From positions 33,660,590 through 33,724,589 of the forward strand of contig CM055095.1 in assembly GCA_029204225.1 (NCBI GenBank): a stretch of DNA of 64,000 nt, in the 5' to 3' direction. The stretch's first letter is position 1; each line of letters opens with the position of its first letter. Below the pieces are notes generated by a model that saw only the letters and a program-made list of their open reading frames with translations, did no database searches and was not told the origin of the DNA. Shown in pieces: positions 45,086 to 54,600 of this stretch. Position numbers and translations under genes: made by a program. Origin of the DNA: Diphasiastrum complanatum. Lineage: Eukaryota > Streptophyta > Lycopodiopsida > Lycopodiales > Lycopodiaceae.

Positions 45086-46260
45086 GATGCTTGTTTGATC
45101 AAAAGGAAGGATGTCTTGATTGGAAAAGGTAAAAGTCAAGGGAAGTTGTTCAAACTTGATGCTTGTGTTATTGCTAACCAAGTTGGATGTGTTGCAAGGG
45201 AGCAAATTTCTATTCAAGAGGTTTGGCACAAAAGGATGGGACACCTCAACTTCAAGTCATTGGAGGTAATGGCAAGGAAGAAGGTTGTGATTGGTCTTCC
45301 AAGTTTCTTAAGTAATGACAAGCATGTTTGTGAGTCTTGTGCTTTGTCTAAGTCACATAGACTACCTTATACTAGATCTATTTCTAGATCTACAAAGCCT
45401 TTTCAACTTTACATTCAGATATTCATGGATTTACTACAATTAGCAATAGTGGAGCTAAGATGTATGTAACATTCATTGATGATTTTAGTAGATTTTGTTG
45501 GATCTATCTACTAAAGAGCAAGGATGAAGTGTATGATGTCTTTGTCAAGTTCAAGAATGCAAGGGAGAACCAATTCTCCACAAAGATCAAGTGCTTGAGA
45601 GGTGACAATGGTGGTGGGTACATATCTAACAAGTTCAAGGCCTTTTGTGATGAGCATGGGATCAAGAGGGAGTATACAACATCAAGGACCCCACAACAAA
45701 ATGGAGTGGCTGAAAGGAAGAATAGAACTTTATGTGAAAGTGCTAAAGCTATGAGGTTAAGTGCTAATCTTGACAAACCATTTTGGGATCAAGCTTTGTT
45801 GTGTGCCAATTTCTTGTGCAATATGTGGCCGAGTGCTATTTTGGATGGAAGGACACCTTTTGAGATGCTATTCAAGAGGAGACCGAGTGTCAACTTTAGA
45901 GGTATTTCTGTTGGATATAGTGAGGTGAGTAAATCCTACAAGGTTTACATTCCTTCTACTAACAAAGTGATTGCTGGTAGAGATGTCATTTTTTATGAGG
46001 GAAACATTCCAAAGGTGTCTTCAAGCATGATTGATGGTAAAGTAGATGGTTCTAACATTCTTGATGTTGATGAGAAGGATCCTACTTTGGATGGTGGTGA
46101 TGATGGACCTTCATCAAGTCAAAAGCCAAGGAGAACATCAAGAGAAAGACAAGTACCTTCAAGGCTCACATATGATCAAAAGGGTAAGAAAGTAGTTTAT
46201 GGAAATTATGTTGCTTTCCTAACCTCTTTGGATGAGCCTACAAGTGTAGATCAAACAAGG
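45086..46260 (+). pseudogene. copia integrase, element B
   Basis: KLDACVIANQVGC, VWHKRMGHLNFKSLEVMARK and HVCESCALSKSHRLPY form the HHCC region. A 1-nt deletion near 45409 disrupts the LVHSD segment containing the first catalytic Asp. From 45460: MYVTFIDDFSRFCWIYLLKS, GDNGGGYISNKFKAFCDEHG (Gly replaces Glu of GGEY) and TPQQNGVAERKNRTLCESAK. Compared with A, 75 bp (25 codons, A positions 1693-1767) are deleted in frame between VNF and RGISVGYSE, removing the TFGCTCYVN segment. Confidence 0.92.
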
Positions 46261-47708
46261 AAAGAAGAGGAGTGGATCCAAGCAATGGATCTTGAGTATC
46301 AAGCTCTTATGAAGAATGGAACATGGAGATTGGTGGAGTTGCATAAGGACAAGAAAGCTATTGAATGCAAATGGATCTTCAAGGTGAAGACAAACCAAGA
46401 TAGATCTACCAACAAGTACAAGGCAAGGTTAGTGGCAAAAGGATATGCTCAACAACAAGGAATTGACTATGTTGAGACCTTTGCACCTGTGGCAAAGATG
46501 GTAAGCATTTGAGTCATCATTTCACTTGCTACACTTTATGGATGGGATCTATGGCAAATGGACATTTCAAATGCATTCTTGAATGGTGATCTTGAGGAGG
46601 AAGTATACATGGAGCAACCCAAGAGCTACATCTCATCAACAAAGCCAAATCATGTGTGTCTTCTACAAAAGAGTTTGTATGGCCTTAAGCAAGCACCAAG
46701 GAGTTGGTATGCTAGGCTTAACACTTTTTTACTCTCTCAAGGCTTTGTTATGAGTGAGTATGATCATTCACTTTATTATAGGTTTGTTGGAAATGATGTT
46801 ACCATCTTGCTAATCTATGTGGATGACATCATCTTGAGTGGTGGAGACAATCAAGATGTGGAGGATATCAAGAATGCTCTTAAGAAGGAGTTTGAGGTGC
46901 ATGATCTTGGTAATTTGCATTACATTTTAGGATTAGAAGTCATTAGATCTTCTCAATCTACTTTCATTTGTCAAGAGAAGTATGCTAATTCTATTCTAGA
47001 AAGATTTCATATGGTAGATGCAAAAGCTATTGATACACCTATGGAGTCTCATGTAAAGCTTAATATAAGACGTAATGAAAGATCCTTCAAGGACATTACT
47101 CTCTATAGAAAGCTAGTTGGTTCACTCATCTATCTAACCATTACTAGACCTGATCTAAGCTACTGTGTTGGAAGATTGAGTCAATTCATGCAAGATCCTA
47201 GTGAGGAGCATTGGAAGCTAGGAAAGCGAGTTTTGAGGTACATCATTGGAACTCGAGATTTTGGCATATTGTATGAGGGATCATCACCTAATCTTTTTGG
47301 ATTTTCAAATTTGAACTATGCTGGAGATATAATGGATAGGAAATCCATTAGTTCTTATTGTATTTTCATAGGTGATGGAGCTATATCATGGATGTCAAAG
47401 AAACAAGCCACTATCTCATTGTCATCTAGTGAGGCCGAGTACAAAGCTCTTACACATTTCACAAAGGAGATGGTATGGATCAAGAGGATGATCAAGGATC
47501 TTCTAAAAGCAAGCATATTGAGATACAATATCATTTTGTGAGGGAGCGAGTCATTGCAAAGGAGGTGGAGCTTCAACATGTGTCTTCAAGGGAATATGTA
47601 GCTGATATCGTCACCAAATCATTGGGAAAAGACTTGTTCATGAAGCATACGACTTCACTTGGAGTATTATCAAAGTCTATGCTAAAACCAGTTGAAGAGA
47701 GAGTGTGA
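46261..47708 (+). pseudogene. copia RT and RNase H, element B
   Basis: EEEWIQAMDLEYQALMKNGT, LVAKGYAQQQGIDYVETFAP, then TGA at 46510-46512, and in the same frame WQMDISNAFLNGDLEEEVYM, GLKQAPRSWYARL, YVDD at 46816-46827, VHDLGNLHYILGLEV, TRPDLSYCVGRLSQFMQDPS and ISWMSKKQATISLSSSEAEY. A deletion of about 95 bp near 47504 removes the FCDKQSA stretch of RNase H seen in element A and shifts the frame; the tail KHIEIQYHFVRERV...ADIVTKSLGK runs to the TGA at 47706-47708, which lies inside the LTR. Confidence 0.93.
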
Positions 47709-48353
47709 AAGATTCAACTAGTTTCATTCCATTTTGCAATATTTTCATATTTGGCATATTGAGGCCAAAACTTGTTTTAGACTTAGTGGTTGACTTTTCA
47801 AAGTTCATTAGTCTAAATTTCATTTGAATAAACACTTTTTGAAAGTGTGGGAAAGATAGAATGCGAGTTTGAGTAGATTCAATTTGAATAAGTTGGGTAC
47901 ATTGAATCTAGACCCAAAATTGGTAGGGTTAGCATTTTGGTGGGAAAGCCAAGTGGCCAAATAGGGTTTGGACCTGTTATAAAAGGATGTAACTCATGGA
48001 GAGAGTCATCTTCTCTCTTCTCTATCTCATTTCATGCTTATACATGGTTCTCTTGGGTTCTACTATCCATTGGTGCACTATCTTGGTGATTGCTTGCAAT
48101 TCTATGTGTAGAATGATCTATATTTGCTATTTTTGGATCCACATGTGTGAAATACAGTAGCTTGTTGGTTTTGTACGGACAGCAACAGTACATAATCATT
48201 TCATTCAAGTTTGATCAGGTTCTATTAGTGTTTGCATTTCAAATTGTGTGTAGATGCTGATTTTTCTACATTGGTGAAATTGGTAGTGTATTTCTCTTTC
48301 TAACCAAAGATCATTCAAGTAGATTGGATCTTAAGGATCTGAAATCTTTCACA
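47704..48353 (+). repeat. 3' LTR of element B
   Basis: The 650-bp LTR has TATA at 47978-47984. The palindrome at 48140-48149 has decayed to CACATGTGTG (one change). Confidence 0.96.
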
Positions 48354-48414
48354 CTTATCAGTGCTATTGTATTGCGTTCAATTCTCTCTATTATACAGAT
48401 TTGCTACTGTTCAA

Positions 48415-49077
48415 TGTGAAGGATTTCAGATCATTCAAGATCTAATCCATGTCCCAAATCTTTGGTTACAATAAGGAGCAAACCAACAATCCTGCCAATG
48501 TAGAAAAATCAGCATCTACATACAAAATGAGATGCAAACTCTAAGAAATATTGATTAAACATGAACCAAAACATAAAATATGTTTTCTGTCCATACAATT
48601 ACAGTACCCTACTATATTTCACACGTGTGGAACCGAAAATAGCAATAAATGATCATTCTACACATAGAATTGCAAGATAACACCAAGATAGTGCACCAAT
48701 GAGTAGTAGAAACCAAAGAGAACCATGTATAATGATGAAATGAGAGATAGAAGAGAGAAGATATGTCTCTCCATGAGTTACATCCTTTTAATCCTTTTAT
48801 AGAGTTTCCAAACCCTATTTGGCCACTTGGCTTTCCCTCCAAAATGTAAACCCTACTATTTTTGGGTCTAGATTCAATGTACCCAAAGTTCAAATTTGAA
48901 TCTCTCTCAAACTCGACTACCAACTTTCTCACACTTTCCAAAAGTGTTTATTGAATGTATTTTGAGCTAATATAACTTCAAAAAGTTTATCTCTAAGTCT
49001 AAAATGAGTTTTGGCCTCTTATTGACAATTTACCAATATGTGACTAAACTAGACTAAACCAGTTGAAATCTCTCACA
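48415..49077 (-). repeat. 3' LTR of element C (full length)
   Basis: 663 bp. On the element strand it starts TGTGAGAGATTTC and ends AAATCCTTCACA. TATA is the complement of 48795-48801, with palindrome CACACGTGTG at 48620-48629, about 172 bp downstream. A purine tract (complement of the ctccctcttcaac block, 49078-49089) precedes it. Confidence 0.94.
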
Positions 49078-51085
49078 CTCCCTCTTCAACTAGTTTTGGC
49101 ATAGTTTTGACAATAGAACTTTGATCCAACTTTAGAATGATCTCCATCCTAAGTATAGATCTTCTTTCTAAGGTTCTAAAGTATCTTTCATAATTGATAT
49201 AGAGAATAGTGTCCAAATTGGATGCTTCACTATTTCTTACATCAATTTTACACATCAAGATATAACTAGAACATGAAGGAGCAAATAGAATGTGAATAAA
49301 ATGATTCCTCCATGTTTCAAACTTTGAACTCTCTGGAAAATCACAGCAACCAAACAATAAATGTGAGTGATGACCATTTGCTTGTTTGTCTCCTCCAACT
49401 TTGTCCTTTCTTGATATGTCTCCACCATAAAACTCCATGGATGAGCCTCCATCTCCATCTTGCCACAAGATATCATCAACACTTGATGACTTGGCCATGA
49501 ATGAGTGACATAATGAACCTCCAATAGCTTCATTTCCATCAGCAAAACCAGCCAAGAATGCTAGTACAACTCCAACAATAAGATATTGCAAGACAATGTA
49601 GCTAGTTTGTCCATATCTTGACAATTTGCACACATCCACATGAAATAGCTCAAACATGAGATAGAACAAGTAAAGTAAACTTGAACAACACTTCCTTGCT
49701 GCTCCTTTGACCTTACTTGAGTCTTCAATAAGCTGCAAAAGTAGATACATAACATCTTTGCCAATTACCTCTCCTTTGATGCTCTTGACTAGCTCCAAAT
49801 TGTCACCTTTCCTTTTGTGTTGTTGAAGCCCTTTGAGACCAACCTCTTGATCTTCCTCTTGATCATCAAAGTCATTGAACAAACTTTGTTTTCCAGATCC
49901 ATTACTTGCTTTTCCAGTATGAAAACCATGAGAATCAATATCCACTTGCATAGCATCATCTACACAAGAAAATTCTCCAAAACATGTGAGTAAAGCAAAA
50001 TGAGTCACTTCCACTTGCTTACCTTTCTTTTGATCATCAAAGATATCAAAAATATGAATATATTCAGACCTGAACCTCTGGAAATACTCCCTCTCAAACA
50101 TATGATCTAGATTAAACAAGATACCATCAATGCTTGATCTCGATCTTCCGTAAAGGTTAGTGAAAACAATGTCACCAATGTCACCATCATAAATCAAAAG
50201 ATAGATTCCAAACTTTCCATCCAACATGAAGTAGAGTAGGTGAAGATGAGTATCAAACCTAATAAATCCAGCCTTCTTGAGTCCATAACAAACCTCAATA
50301 AGCTCACCAATGAGATCTCCCTTGTCTTGAAGAAATTGCCTCTCGATTTGCTCCATGTAGTCTTCTCCAACCAACCTTTTGTCATCTCGATCATGAGTGA
50401 TCAATTCACAATCATAGAATTCTTTGAGTTGATGAAGAGATGTGAGATCCATTCCTTGGATCTTCCCAAGAACCAATCTTCCATTGCTCTTTCCTTCATA
50501 AAACTCCCTCTTAATGATTGCATCATAAGAAGTAGAAACCTCAAAAACATTAGAAGCCATGAAAAATATGATTAGTACCTTCAACATAAGGATGATTGAA
50601 GTACTCTCTCTTTTCAAAAAAGAACTTCTAATCAATATTTTAGGTAATGAATCATATGATAATGATTCTTCCTCACTATCATTCACAATGACATCATTCA
50701 AAGTACATCCTACTTTGAACTCTTCACATACTTCTCTTCTTCTTGACTTGTGACTATCTCCCTCACTAAGTCTCTTGATAGAACCATTTGATCTACTCTC
50801 TTTATTAATACATGTGACTTCACTTGCTGGAAAAATGACTTTCTTGGACTCATCACAAAAGAATGTAGAAGAACCACCTCCTTCATGCATGCACCTAGCA
50901 ACATCTTTTGACATATGATCAAAGAAATCCTTAACAACAATCTTTTCCAAGGAAGAACCTTCACCTCCATTGATGAAGTTAGCTCTTTCCTTACCTTTTG
51001 CATGCTTGCATTTGTCATGAAGAACCTTTGAAACACCATCATTATCCTCAAGACTAGCCAAGTTAGCACAAAGATGAACATCTCC
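49073..51085 (-). CDS. Cargo ORF of element C, about 660 codons, family unknown
   Basis: A minus-strand frame is open without a stop from upstream of 51061 to 49073. The nominal 51061 start is TTG; the first ATG codes MSKDVARCMHEGG about 48 codons in, and the frame is also entered from Gag-side sequence in another frame. Features: a basic, Ser-rich N-terminal third; a hydrophobic helix IILMLKVLIIFFMASNVF; a middle globular part with FIRFDTHLHLLYFMLDGKFG then LLIYDGDIGD; an acidic linker DFDDQEEDQE; a Cys-rich hydrophobic part (KCCSSLLYLFYLMFELFHVD); a possible membrane segment LIVGVVLAFLAGFA; and a last part rejoining the pol C-terminus as KLVEEGV, whose stop is in the LTR. I recognise no known family. 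The FDTHLH...YDGD spacing loosely recalls the catalytic loop and metal-binding Asp of kinase-like folds, which is speculation only. Confidence 0.7.
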   Translation of the reverse strand, partial: GDVHLCANLASLEDNDGVSKVLHDKCKHAKGKERANFINGGEGSSLEKIVVKDFFDHMSKDVARCMHEGGGSSTFFCDESKKVIFPASEVTCINKESRSNGSIKRLSEGDSHKSRRREVCEEFKVGCTLNDVIVNDSEEESLSYDSLPKILIRSSFLKRESTSIILMLKVLIIFFMASNVFEVSTSYDAIIKREFYEGKSNGRLVLGKIQGMDLTSLHQLKEFYDCELITHDRDDKRLVGEDYMEQIERQFLQDKGDLIGELIEVCYGLKKAGFIRFDTHLHLLYFMLDGKFGIYLLIYDGDIGDIVFTNLYGRSRSSIDGILFNLDHMFEREYFQRFRSEYIHIFDIFDDQKKGKQVEVTHFALLTCFGEFSCVDDAMQVDIDSHGFHTGKASNGSGKQSLFNDFDDQEEDQEVGLKGLQQHKRKGDNLELVKSIKGEVIGKDVMYLLLQLIEDSSKVKGAARKCCSSLLYLFYLMFELFHVDVCKLSRYGQTSYIVLQYLIVGVVLAFLAGFADGNEAIGGSLCHSFMAKSSSVDDILWQDGDGGSSMEFYGGDISRKDKVGGDKQANGHHSHLLFGCCDFPESSKFETWRNHFIHILFAPSCSSYILMCKIDVRNSEASNLDTILYINYERYFRTLERRSILRMEIILKLDQSSIVKTMPKLVEEGV

Positions 51086-51099
51086 AAGAAGCGTATTAG

Positions 51100-51363
51100 A
51101 TCTTGACCATAAGGAAGCTTTTTAGACTTTGCATAAGATCCACCAATCTTATTGATGCTAAAAGGTAACTTTGGAAAGTTGAGACCAATCTCCTTTTCCA
51201 TTCCATCCTTTTTTTTAGCCATAACAAAAGCATCAAGCTTGAAAAGTCTACCTTGTTTATTGCCCCTAGCAACCAAGATTTCTTCCTTTGTAATGAAGCA
51301 AACATCACCACCAAACTTTACCATGTATCCTTTCTCTATCATTTGACCAACACTTAGCAAATT
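51100..51363 (-). pseudogene. Pre-integrase remnant downstream of Gag, element C
   Basis: Directly after a TAG at 51364-51366 the same frame continues NLLSVGQMIEKGYMVKFGGD, CFITKEEILVARGNKQGRLF and KLDAFVMA, then KSKKLPYG. This is the end of the protease region and the beginning of the pre-integrase domain, matching A and B (NLLSVSQML, KLDVCVIA, KSHRLPY) with most of the HHCC region deleted. Homology to pol is lost at about 51100, where the cargo begins. The frame itself runs on to 50710 over the cargo in the wrong frame. Confidence 0.82.
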
Positions 51364-52476
51364 CTATGAAAGTGAAGGAATGTAAAGAACACCATCAAGT
51401 CTTGCTTTCCTATTAGTAGAGAGACAAATAGGAATTGAACCAATACCTTCAATCACACACTCACCACCATTGGCCATGTGAATTGCTTTCTTGGCTCCAT
51501 CATAAGTGACCAAAGAAGTAAAGAACTCCTTGTGACTAGTCATGTGTGAGCTAGCTCCACTATCAATCCACCATGAATCTTTGTCACCTTCACTTGATAT
51601 TGGACTTGAAGAACACATAAAAAGAGAATCACCACCACCTAGATCCTCATCATTAGTAGTAAAGTTGATTTTCCTGCTACCTTCATCTCTTTGCTTCTTC
51701 AAACATTCATTAGAAAAATGCCCTTTGATTCCACAATAAAAGCATTTCAACTTAGACTTATCTTTCTTTTTGCCAAAAGAAGAAGTCTCACCTTGATTTT
51801 GCCCTTTAGACCACTTGCCTTTTCCTTTGCCCTTGAACTTGCCTTTGATGAACATAGCATCCTCTTCATAATGAGATGTCGATGTAGATCCACCTCCTCT
51901 TGATTGAAGCCTATACTCCTCATTCACCAAGATCTCTTGCAAATCCACAATACTTGGCAAAGTCTTTTGAATAGCAAAACTTTGAACAAGATTAGCATGA
52001 TCATCCAACAAGCCATTAAGTATAACTTGAACAAGTTCTACCTCCTTACTGCTTTCATCAATACATGCTAACTCATCATTGAATGCTTTAACTCTCAAAA
52101 CAAAAGCATGAGTACTCTCTTCCTTCTTTTGCAAACTTTGAAAGATTTGCCTCCTAAGAGTAAGCACTCTTGATGTAGACTTGGATTCATAAAGCTTCTT
52201 CAAAGCTTCCCAAGCCTCCAAAGATGATGTGCACTTACCAACTTCCTTGAGAAGTTCATTGGTAACATTCATCTTAATCATGTGTAGAGCTTTCTTTGAT
52301 CTCTTGTCATACCTCACTTGATCTTGAGGTGCTTGAGGTCTCTCCTCCACACCTGCAACAACCTCCATCAACTCATTCATCTCCAATAAGGACTCCATCC
52401 TCACCTTCCAAGTAGAATAGTTGATTGAGGTAAGCCTATCATTGCTCTCCAACATAAATCCACCACTTGTAGCCAT
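51364..52476 (-). CDS. Intact copia Gag with zinc knuckle and protease motif, element C
   Basis: A 370-codon frame starts MATSGGFMLESNDRLTSINY and shows, in order, KVRMESLLEMNELMEVVAGV, HMIKMNVTNELLKEVGKCTS, VLTLRRQIFQSLQKKEEST, NGLLDDHANLVQSFAIQKTL, a Lys/Gly-rich linker, a complete CX2CX4HX4C knuckle (CFYCGIKGHFSNEC), then SWWIDSGASSHMTSHKEFFT with the protease DSG. It stops at a TAG (51366-51364) where A and B have Lys (SITKNLLSV). No frameshift is present, unlike Gag of element B. The product would form virus-like particles and bind element RNA in the cytoplasm. The stop could make a Gag-plus-partial-protease protein as the main product. Confidence 0.93.
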   Translation of the reverse strand: MATSGGFMLESNDRLTSINYSTWKVRMESLLEMNELMEVVAGVEERPQAPQDQVRYDKRSKKALHMIKMNVTNELLKEVGKCTSSLEAWEALKKLYESKSTSRVLTLRRQIFQSLQKKEESTHAFVLRVKAFNDELACIDESSKEVELVQVILNGLLDDHANLVQSFAIQKTLPSIVDLQEILVNEEYRLQSRGGGSTSTSHYEEDAMFIKGKFKGKGKGKWSKGQNQGETSSFGKKKDKSKLKCFYCGIKGHFSNECLKKQRDEGSRKINFTTNDEDLGGGDSLFMCSSSPISSEGDKDSWWIDSGASSHMTSHKEFFTSLVTYDGAKKAIHMANGGECVIEGIGSIPICLSTNRKARLDGVLYIPSLS

Positions 52477-53066
52477 GTTGAAGTGACCTGATCTTCTCTT
52501 TCAACCTGTTCCAATGCACAAAGCACTCTCTTGAATGTCAAAACACGAACTCAAGAAGAAATCACAAAGATATGGAACCTCTCAAATCTCTTCTAGCACT
52601 TCTAACTAGAAAATCAACACATAGAATAGTGAAATCTTGATCAACCTATGATCTATCCTCAATCTAATGATTCTTGCCACTTCCTAAGATGAAAACACAC
52701 TCAAATGAAGTTCAATAACATCACAAACTAGAGATCCAATCAAAATTAGGGTTTTGACAAAATCACAAAAAATTGAATATCTCAAATTCTACATGCAATT
52801 TCTAGAAACTTGGTATATCTTTTTGTAGACTCCAATGAGACCTTCCTAATGCACCAAAAATCATCTAATTCCAGTAAGCCAAGTGTGAAATCGGAATTGA
52901 TCAAGTATATAACCCTATATTGAGTTTTGACCTACAAAAGATCAATTCTACACATGCAAAAATGCTGATTTTTGAGTAGAGATCAATCTAGCATGCTCTA
53001 GCATTGGTAACTCCTCCAAAATCCTTGCTAAAGATGGCTGATCCTTTCATAACCTGAAACACAATA

Positions 53067-53078
53067 GCTCTGATACCA
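53067..53078 (-). promoter_or_regulatory. Primer-binding site of element C
   Basis: gctctgatacca on plus is tggtatcagagc on the element strand. It is a perfect initiator-Met type and adjoins the 5' LTR. Confidence 0.94.
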
Positions 53079-53496
53079 TGTGAAGGATTTCAGATCATTC
53101 AAGATCCAATCCATGTCCCAAATCTTTGGTTACAATAAGGAGCAAACCAACAATCCTGCCAATGTAGAAAAATCAGCATCTACATACAAAATGAGATGCA
53201 AACTCTAAGAGATATTGATCAAACATGAACCAAAACATAAAATATGTTTGTTGTCCCCCAAAATGTAAACCCTACTATTTTTGGGTCTAGATTCAATGTA
53301 CCCAAAGTTCAAATTTGAATCTCTCTCAAACTCGACTACCAACTTTCCCACACTTTCCAAAAGTGTTTATTGAATGTATTTTGAACTAATATAACTTCAA
53401 AAAGTTTATCTCTAAGTCTAAAATGACTTTCGGCCTCTTATTGACAATTTACCAATATGTGACTAAACTAGACTAAACTAGTTGAAATCTCTCACA
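53079..53496 (-). repeat. 5' LTR of element C with internal 245-bp deletion
   Basis: It is otherwise near-identical to 48415-49077, but the part corresponding to about 48593-48837 is missing; the junction is near 53249-53260. The deleted part contains the TATA box and the CACACGTGTG palindrome, so this copy probably has no functional promoter in its 5' LTR. Confidence 0.93.
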
Positions 53497-53556
53497 TTCA
53501 ATTACTACATTCTTGATTGAATGCAATTGTCTCTCTCATTCTCTTGCACACAAACA

Positions 53557-53742
53557 TGGTTATCAGAGACAGAGGATCGCAGTTGTCCAAGATGCCTAAT
53601 GCTTTGCAATCCTACTATTACGGCAGTCTCAAACTCCTACTCTGACAACCCAAAAGGATAACAAGCTTTTGATTCCATCCCCCACTCAATCCATGTTCTT
53701 GAAATCGCAGTTACTACTGTGTTCATTGTTTTTCTTACTGTT
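53557..53742 (+). repeat. Second copy of element D primer site and leader
   Basis: Beyond the D 3' LTR the sequence continues tggttatcagag, then the same leader as 37948-38128 (for example caagatgcctaatgctt, caatcctact, attacggcagtctca, aacaagcttttgatt). It ends at gypsy integrase sequence. Two D copies in tandem sharing an LTR, followed by deletion, would produce this. Confidence 0.88.
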
Positions 53743-54045
53743 ACAAAAATATTATTACAAATTTTGGCTATCCTATTGAGCAAGTTAGTGATCGCGACAT
53801 GTACTTCTTAAATGCCATCATTAATAATTTGCTACGCCATTACCTTGTAGTTCACCGAAAGAGTACACCGTACTATCCTAGGTGTAATGGCCAGGTTGAG
53901 TCCACTAAGAAGATGATCTATAAGATATTGATAAAGATAGTAGAGACAAGTCATTCCGATTGGGAAACGAAACTCTTCTCAGCTATCTGGGCTTACTGCA
54001 CAACTCCAAAAAAATCACTAGATGGGTTACCCCATTCCTGTTAAA
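53743..54045 (+). pseudogene. Ty3/gypsy integrase fragment
   Basis: Reading from about 53748: NIITNFGYPIEQVSDRDMYF, then LNAIINNLLRHYL, STPYYPRCNGQVESTKKMIY, KILIKIV, SDWETKLFSAIWAYCTTPKK. The Asp of SDRD and the Glu of NGQVES are the second and third catalytic residues of gypsy integrase. It is probably the 3' part of element G (34.7-36.9 kb), separated by the insertion of D and a deletion that removed RNase H and the integrase N-terminus. Confidence 0.87.
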
Positions 54046-54600
54046 AATTCACAATTCTAGCTTGACTAGTTTTGGTCATAGGACTTGTAAATAGTTAGAT
54101 GGTCATGATGTGGCTTGTCACACGTGCCAAATAGCATAGGATTCCATTCATAAGGATGTTCTCAAGTAGACCTAAGTGTTAGAATCTTTGGAATGAGTCC
54201 AAATTATGCTTAGATACAAGGGAGAAAAAATAGGAGCTATTTTTGGTAATTTTTGCATTGTTGAGGGATCTCCAAGATTCCAACCCTAACTTGGTAGGGA
54301 TGAAAGATCCACCAAAATTAGAATTAGGGATAGGTTTAGGGCTACTCATACCTGCCCAAAACCGTGATGGATCATGTATATATAGGTGATGATATCTCAC
54401 CAAAATTAATCAAGCAATTTCATGTTTTTTCTCTCATAATGGTGCAATTGCTCTCTATGTTCATTATTGTTTGAGTACTTGTGATTACTAATGATTATAG
54501 GATTGAATGTAGGTCTAGTGTACAGTACTCAGACTGTGGGAGCCGTACTTTCACACGTGTGAAGCCTTCTTCAAGGATTTGGGCCATTTAGTGAGGTTCA
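54046..54600 (+). repeat. Possible LTR remnant with TATA and palindrome
   Basis: tatatata at 54377-54384 is followed 175 bp later by CACACGTGTG at 54552-54561, the same arrangement as in the A/B/C/H LTRs. A half palindrome (cacacgtgcc) lies at 54120. No ends or partner can be identified, so this is an inference from layout. Confidence 0.35.

Larger units (their letters stand above)
42714..48353 (+). mobile_element. Ty1/copia retrotransposon B, complete ends, TSD CTTAT
   Basis: The element is 5640 bp. LTRs are 42714-43362 and 47704-48353, and the target duplication is CTTAT at 42709-42713 and 48354-48358. The primer site tgatatcagagc is at 43363-43374 (one mismatch to the usual tggtatcagagc), the leader is 43375-43960, gag-pol is 43961-47708, and a purine tract precedes the 3' LTR. 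By eye the two LTRs differ at about 20 positions in 650, so the insertion is not the newest. Same family as element A, but with an intact RT region instead of the foreign segment. The coding region has several inactivating lesions. Confidence 0.97.
48415..53496 (-). mobile_element. Non-autonomous copia element C with intact gag and cargo ORF, TSD TTCAA
   Basis: This 5082-bp minus-strand element is flanked by TTCAA (48410-48414 and 53497-53501). The 3' LTR is 48415-49077 (663 bp). The 5' LTR is 53079-53496 (418 bp, with about 245 bp missing). The primer site is the complement of gctctgatacca (53067-53078), and the leader is 52477-53066. Gag-protease is 52476-51364, a short extension of pre-integrase sequence reaches about 51100, and then a cargo frame runs to 49073. 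Integrase core, RT and RNase H are entirely absent. LTRs are clearly related to those of A and B (same ends, similar TATA and palindrome layout), so it was probably moved by proteins of that family. Confidence 0.95.
36901..53742 (+). mobile_element. Ty1/copia retrotransposon D with elements B and C nested in its 3' LTR
   Basis: The 5' LTR spans 36901-37947, the internal region 37948-41712, and the 3' LTR starts at 41713 but is split: 41713-42713, then element B, 48354-48414, element C, and 53497-53556. Removing B and C with one copy of each target duplication gives a sequence co-linear with the 5' LTR. A purine tract (aagagggag, 41704-41712) precedes the 3' LTR. After the 3' LTR, 53557-53742 repeats the D primer site and leader again, so the right end is not a simple LTR boundary. 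D itself interrupts gypsy element G. Confidence 0.9.

Noticed and set aside
49073-51061. Cargo ORF as an envelope-like protein
   Set aside because: It has hydrophobic segments, but no signal peptide at a credible start, no glycoprotein-like Cys pattern, and its position replaces pol rather than following it. Left as unknown.
51061-51061. Start codon of the cargo ORF at 51061
   Set aside because: The codon is TTG and the frame extends upstream, so this is not a supported eukaryotic start.
50710-51099. Minus-strand frame continuing from the pre-integrase remnant over the cargo
   Set aside because: It overlaps the much longer cargo frame in another register, and its composition there (Arg/Leu/Ser-rich) is that of an out-of-frame reading.
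54046-54180. Second gypsy zinc-binding domain after the integrase (CHTC-like reading)
   Set aside because: Order and spacing are wrong for gypsy integrase and several stops intervene.
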